64,000 bases of DNA, taken from positions 24,578,328 to 24,642,327 of the forward strand of contig NC_079876.1 of assembly GCF_029227915.1 (NCBI RefSeq), read 5' to 3'. A model generated the notes under the pieces. It worked only from the letters and a program-made list of their open reading frames with translations. It made no database searches and was not told the origin of the DNA. Below are positions 59,781-64,000 of the stretch, piece by piece (position 1 is the first letter of the stretch; each line of letters begins with the position of its first letter). Position numbers and translations under genes: made by a program. This DNA comes from Hydractinia symbiolongicarpus (Eukaryota > Cnidaria > Hydrozoa > Anthoathecata > Hydractiniidae).

Positions 59781-61125
59781 AGTAAGTTTTAATTGAACTT
59801 TGTAACTACCTGCGGCACACCAAAACTTGAATCACCACTATATAATAATAGCATTTAATATTAACTCTGTGTTTACAACACTAATGATGGAAAGAGTTGA
59901 CAAATAGCTGCCAATGATACCTTCTGTCCACAAAGAAATTCTAAGCACGTCAGCATAATAAATTCCTCATGGAATTAGACGTTAACTTTCCAAATATGTT
60001 CACTTTTACCAGCATGTTTTGCCTAATTGTTATAACAGGTGGTGCATAGACCACTGTGTAGCTAGTAAGTGTACTTGTCATTGCAGCATCAACAATCTGT
60101 TTATAAAATCAAGTAATATAGGCAGTATGCACTAACCACACCACAATTATTTGTGCTGACATTTTGGCTAACAGCCATCTGTCAATAACCTATCAGGCAT
60201 TGCAACCAACTGATGAATTTACCTTTAACACCTAACTATTTTCTACATAATCAAGCTAAATGTAATCCGTTAATTGTACACCCTAAGCTTACAAAAACGT
60301 TGGAGAAGGGTGTAAGCGTTGGTGAGACATTTTCTAGAGATGGTGGATTAAAGAATTGTTACTATGAATTAGATTAAACAGAAAGTGAACAAAAATGCAA
60401 CAAAAACAAATCTAAAAATTAACAACATCGCTGTTGGTCACATGATCAATAATAAGGAAGGCATTTGAAGGAATTCAAGATTGTGTTGTTTGAGTAATGA
60501 TTGAAAAAAATAAATATATATGTAATGTAAAAATCAACCAACAGAGTTTTTTTCTGTGGAATGTGATTCCTAAGAATAAAGTAAAGAAGCATGTTCTGGA
60601 TAAACAAACGTTATCGAAGAGAGATGATCTGTTTCTGAGTTGAAAAATATTTTAGAGTTATTTTGTGTTTAGTTTTGCTTAGTTTTAAAAATATATTTTA
60701 GAAAGTTTCACTTTTATGTCAGGACACATTTTGCCAGGGTATTCATAAGGGATAGGGATATTTATTCAGAACAATAAATAATTCTGTTAATAATTACCAG
60801 AATTAGGGATGTTGTCTTGTCATTTTAGAACATAATGCTGCAATATTAAACTTAAAAAAGACGATTCTTTTTAATTTAGAATGAAATACTGCGACATTAA
60901 GTTTTGCAGCGTCATGTTTTCGATATTATGGAACAAACTGCGGAGATTTTTAAGATTTGAATGAACATGTTCTTGTCATTTTAGAACAAAATACAGCAAC
61001 TTTTACGAGTTTAACAAGTTTTTGGTTTTTAATTGGCTTAACAAAATTTCAAAATTTGTTTAAATGATATGTCATTAACACTTGTACATCATATCACAAA
61101 TATCATATTTTTACAAAGTAACAAA

Positions 61126-61350
61126 TGGTTCAAGAACTTTTTGCTACCTTGGAAATGTGATTGGTTAGTCTGGGGGTTCTTATGATGCCATTAATGCTAG
61201 AGTTTGCTCGGCCTGGAGGAATTGAAGGGAAGTACTTCTCTTTCTCACAACTAGAGGTCTGTCTCTGAAGGCTCGTATATCCAGAGTGTTCTGCTTTATG
61301 CAAGTGAAAACTGGCTGGTTAATGTTAAAGACAAAGAAGTTATATATCCA
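61126..61350 (+). mobile_element. Remnant of an RTE-like reverse transcriptase C-terminal region
   Basis: Reads FCYLGNVIG, SGGSYDAINARVCSAWRN and LTTRGLSLKARI, interrupted by stops. It parallels the FCYLGDMLGSEGG..RIGSAWKKF..LLTSRVLSIEVKGRLY segment of the intact copy at 7387-9339, but is too different to be the same subfamily. Confidence 0.65.
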
Positions 61351-63136
61351 ACAGGGTTCCAACAAGTAAGCTTTTTAGCAGTTTTGAAACCTGTTACCGA
61401 TGTCGTGCAAACTCACCAACTTAAAGGGTATATGGACATTTTTGTTAACCGTTTGGATTTTGCAGGCAGGCTATACAGGTTTTTAAGCATTCTGATTGGC
61501 TTAGGGCTCTTGACGACAGGCTGATATGAAGCGGTATTGCCTTTCATCAAGAAAAATGGAAGCTTAAAATGTAAACAGGAATGATAAAACAGGTTTCAAG
61601 AAGCACTGGAAATGATTATATATCATAACTTCTACAATACACAACGCCAGGCTTTACTGTTGAAGTACCCACATTCAGCATCAAGAAATTTGTCTAGAAG
61701 CTTCTTCAACATAGCTAGTCACCCACCTAGCTACATTGTCTATGAAAACCATTGATGAGATATCCAGTTTTATCGAAAATACTAAATACAGGACTATGAA
61801 TTTATAACAAATGCGTCCTTCCACATTTTCAGACTCATTCCTTTAGCTTTTTGGTTACCCATTCAATATTCAATATTCGCTGTAAAAAACTGTTGCACAT
61901 TCAACTTCACACATTCTTCTGTAAGTGTCGAACATCATAATGTTTTGTTTACCATGATTTATTCTATATAAGGGACATTCGAATTCTATATAGAATGTTT
62001 TTGTTTTTAGACAGGACTGTTTCGAATTTTGACCTTGAGTAGACGAAAATAGTAAAATATACTCTTAAACCGAAATTCTTAATTTTTGTTTTATGTAACT
62101 TAGGCGGTTGACAAATACAATAATAACCGATTACCCTGTGCTGTACTAAAAATATCGAAAATGGATATGTCAAATGTGGATATATGTCCAGATTTCGTGA
62201 AAAAGCATAATTTATTTTCATTTTCTGATAAATTCCTCTAAAATATCTTAAGCTAAATAAAAATTGTTACAAAATATATATCACCAAAAAGGATGTTTTC
62301 CAACGCTTCTTTTCCATTTTTCGCGTGCTTGCGTAAGGCGTAATATATTTTTTTAAAAGTCGTCATTTTACTTGTATTTCATACAAATTAGATTGGTTCC
62401 GTGGTTTTAAAGGTATACTATCTATACTTTTCTGAAAGTTTCTGAGAGTTTCTTCTTTCACATAGTGCAGTATTAGGTGTGTTTTTTTGCTCCAATGTAA
62501 AAAAAAAAGTATAACAGATTTGTAATATGAAACCGCCCCAAACACCCACCTATTTTCCCGTTTTTTCCCGATTATGTTTTATCCTCTTTCGCCTGTTTTT
62601 TTTCCAATCGATGGATGACGGTTATTGCAAAGGGCCTGGGTCGAAACATCAAAATTATATCCTAAAGTGGATATGTTCAAAACATATCCAGTTTTGGATA
62701 TTGATTGACTGAACCAATCATATTTTTCAGAGTGGTCTTACTCTGATTTAAAAAGTTCTCATGTTCCAAAAAAAACATTGTACAGTATTGTATAGCTATA
62801 CTAGCACAAAAAAGTATTTTTATTTTTGAATGAAAAGATTTGTTTCTCAAAAAACGCCAACACTTTTTACGGGGTATGCAACATTTCTACACCCTCCTTC
62901 CCTTGTTGTTCAAGAGGAATTCAGCACCTCAATCAGTCTGGGAAATTCAGCACCACAATTATCCCACCTATTATTCATATATTCAAGGAAATAACCTCGT
63001 AAACAACCTTGTGTACCAAGCTAGTCCCTAATTAATTCCTCTGACTAAAAAAAGAAGTAACATTTAAAGAACATGATATATTTAGCTATTATCTAGGACA
63101 AAGTGATTATAGAAGGCTTGAATAATCATTAGCTAC

Positions 63137-63355
63137 CTTTGGAGGGAGGTGAATAAAGTTTGGTGCATCTCCATTTGGCTTTGAACAAGCTCCAGCAGCA
63201 TCATATGTCCCTAATTTTTTCAGAAGTTCCTTTCTGGATGCTTGCTTTAAACAACTTGATACCTCCTCCTCCGTCAGCACTAATTTTGTCGATAGATCGA
63301 TAACTGTATATGGCTTTACCATAGCCACCAATGGTGGTAAAACTTCTTTTTCCAT
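63137..63355 (-). CDS. Probable first coding exon of the minus-strand SxIP gene
   Basis: ATG at 63355 opens 73 codons ending at donor CCAAAG|GTAGCT in phase 0, compatible with exon 57826-57646 (phase 0 start). The sequence MEKEVLPPLVAMVKPYTVID, LSTKLVLTEEEVSSCLKQAS and RKELLKKLGTY has ordered, helical character unlike the Ser-rich rest. I recognise no family. A phase-0 match happens by chance one time in three, so it may belong to another gene whose remaining exons lie within the intron. Confidence 0.6.
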
Positions 63356-64000
63356 TACAAATTATCTGGTGTGTGTTGTGTTGTTATTTGTTTAACATTT
63401 ATTGCGGAGCAATAGATTCGATTTCCAAATATTGTGGAGCACGTTTGTTACACCAGCGTAACGCTGGTCACGCAAAACAGCAGGAACGCGGATCACAACT
63501 CGATTATGACGACATGAAAAGCTCATATTGGGAATAGCAAAACGGAAAAAATGTAGAAGGTTGTGACCATGAGAAAAATTGAATTTTATTTTAGTAAAAA
63601 TTTTTTTTCAAAGAATATTTATTTAAACCATTCCTTTAAACATGTTTCAGGAAGGCTCATAACTAAATTTTAATGCCGTGAAACTGATTATTTCTTTATT
63701 CAGTCATAAAAATAAGGGTATACATACTGTCTGTTTTCTTTACCTTTTTAATGCCGAAGGTAAGCCAGCAACGTGTCGTCGTTGTTTGCGATCACGAAAA
63801 TATGCGACACGTGCCATAGCCTATTTTTCACAAACCACAACTATGATTGAGATCTAACCTTTGAAGAAACCCCTTCTCTCACAGTCTTCTATCGAGCACA
63901 TATTTACACAGCTTGCACAGATGATAATGTCCCCTCACGCGGTGTACTTGCAAAATGGGCACAGAGGAGGCCTGCTTTTAATTGTTCTATGTATACCGAC
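63356..64000. other. Upstream flank of the 63355 start codon
   Basis: Presumed promoter side of the minus-strand gene. It contains a perfect palindromic hairpin ACCAGCGTAACGCTGGT near 63452-63468. No other gene is seen up to the window end. Confidence 0.4.

Larger units (their letters stand above)
57827..63136. other. Presumed intron of the SxIP gene, gene-poor
   Basis: Apart from the LINE remnants and the dispersed repeat listed separately, no exon with good borders was found. An unlisted short exon could lie here. The DNA is AT-rich with poly-A and poly-T runs. Confidence 0.4.

Overview
The window is eukaryotic, animal-type genomic DNA: AT-rich, with intron-split genes bounded by GT..AG, long gene-poor stretches and many transposon remnants. 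The gene set (CCDC152-like, SAXO, RRP36, mLST8, SDR39U1, a PEAK-family pseudokinase) points to a metazoan. Compact introns, abundant RTE-type LINE pieces and possible spliced-leader acceptors fit an early-branching animal such as a cnidarian, perhaps a hydrozoan. That taxonomic guess is inference only.

Layout. 955-6120 (minus): a nine-exon, 333-aa coiled-coil gene that I rebuilt exon by exon and match to CCDC152. 7369-9443 (minus): a 5'-truncated RTE-like LINE with a long intact reverse-transcriptase ORF and a PHD-type zinc finger. 11691-13140: a non-autonomous transposon with about 50-bp terminal inverted repeats, five exact-period 115-bp internal units and a 12-bp flanking duplication. 16024-20764 (plus): a two-exon SAXO axonemal microtubule gene whose intron holds a decayed copy of the same LINE. 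25080-28190: a decayed Ty3/gypsy-type pol region. 28500-29719: a SINE, a 200-bp dispersed repeat and a 327-bp fold-back element.

30093-36121 (plus) is the housekeeping block: RRP36 (ribosome biogenesis), mLST8 (mTOR complex subunit, two exons) and SDR39U1 (NAD(P)-binding epimerase-like, two exons), with a pogo/Tigger-like MITE between the last two. 38984-42356 (minus): three 3' exons of a PEAK1/PRAG1/PEAK3-type pseudokinase with tyrosine and proline docking motifs. 45217-45799: a 27-bp minisatellite open in both strands. 47617-63355 (minus): exons of a serine-rich disordered protein with four SxIP motifs, typical of EB1-binding microtubule plus-end proteins. Four exons are phase-compatible over about 15.7 kb, and the introns hold SINE, MITE and LINE debris.

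Two genes (CCDC152-like and SAXO) have a ciliary or coiled-coil character, and the SxIP protein is probably microtubule-linked. No functional cluster is evident otherwise. All exon models rest on reading frame, phase and splice consensus read by eye, with no transcript data.
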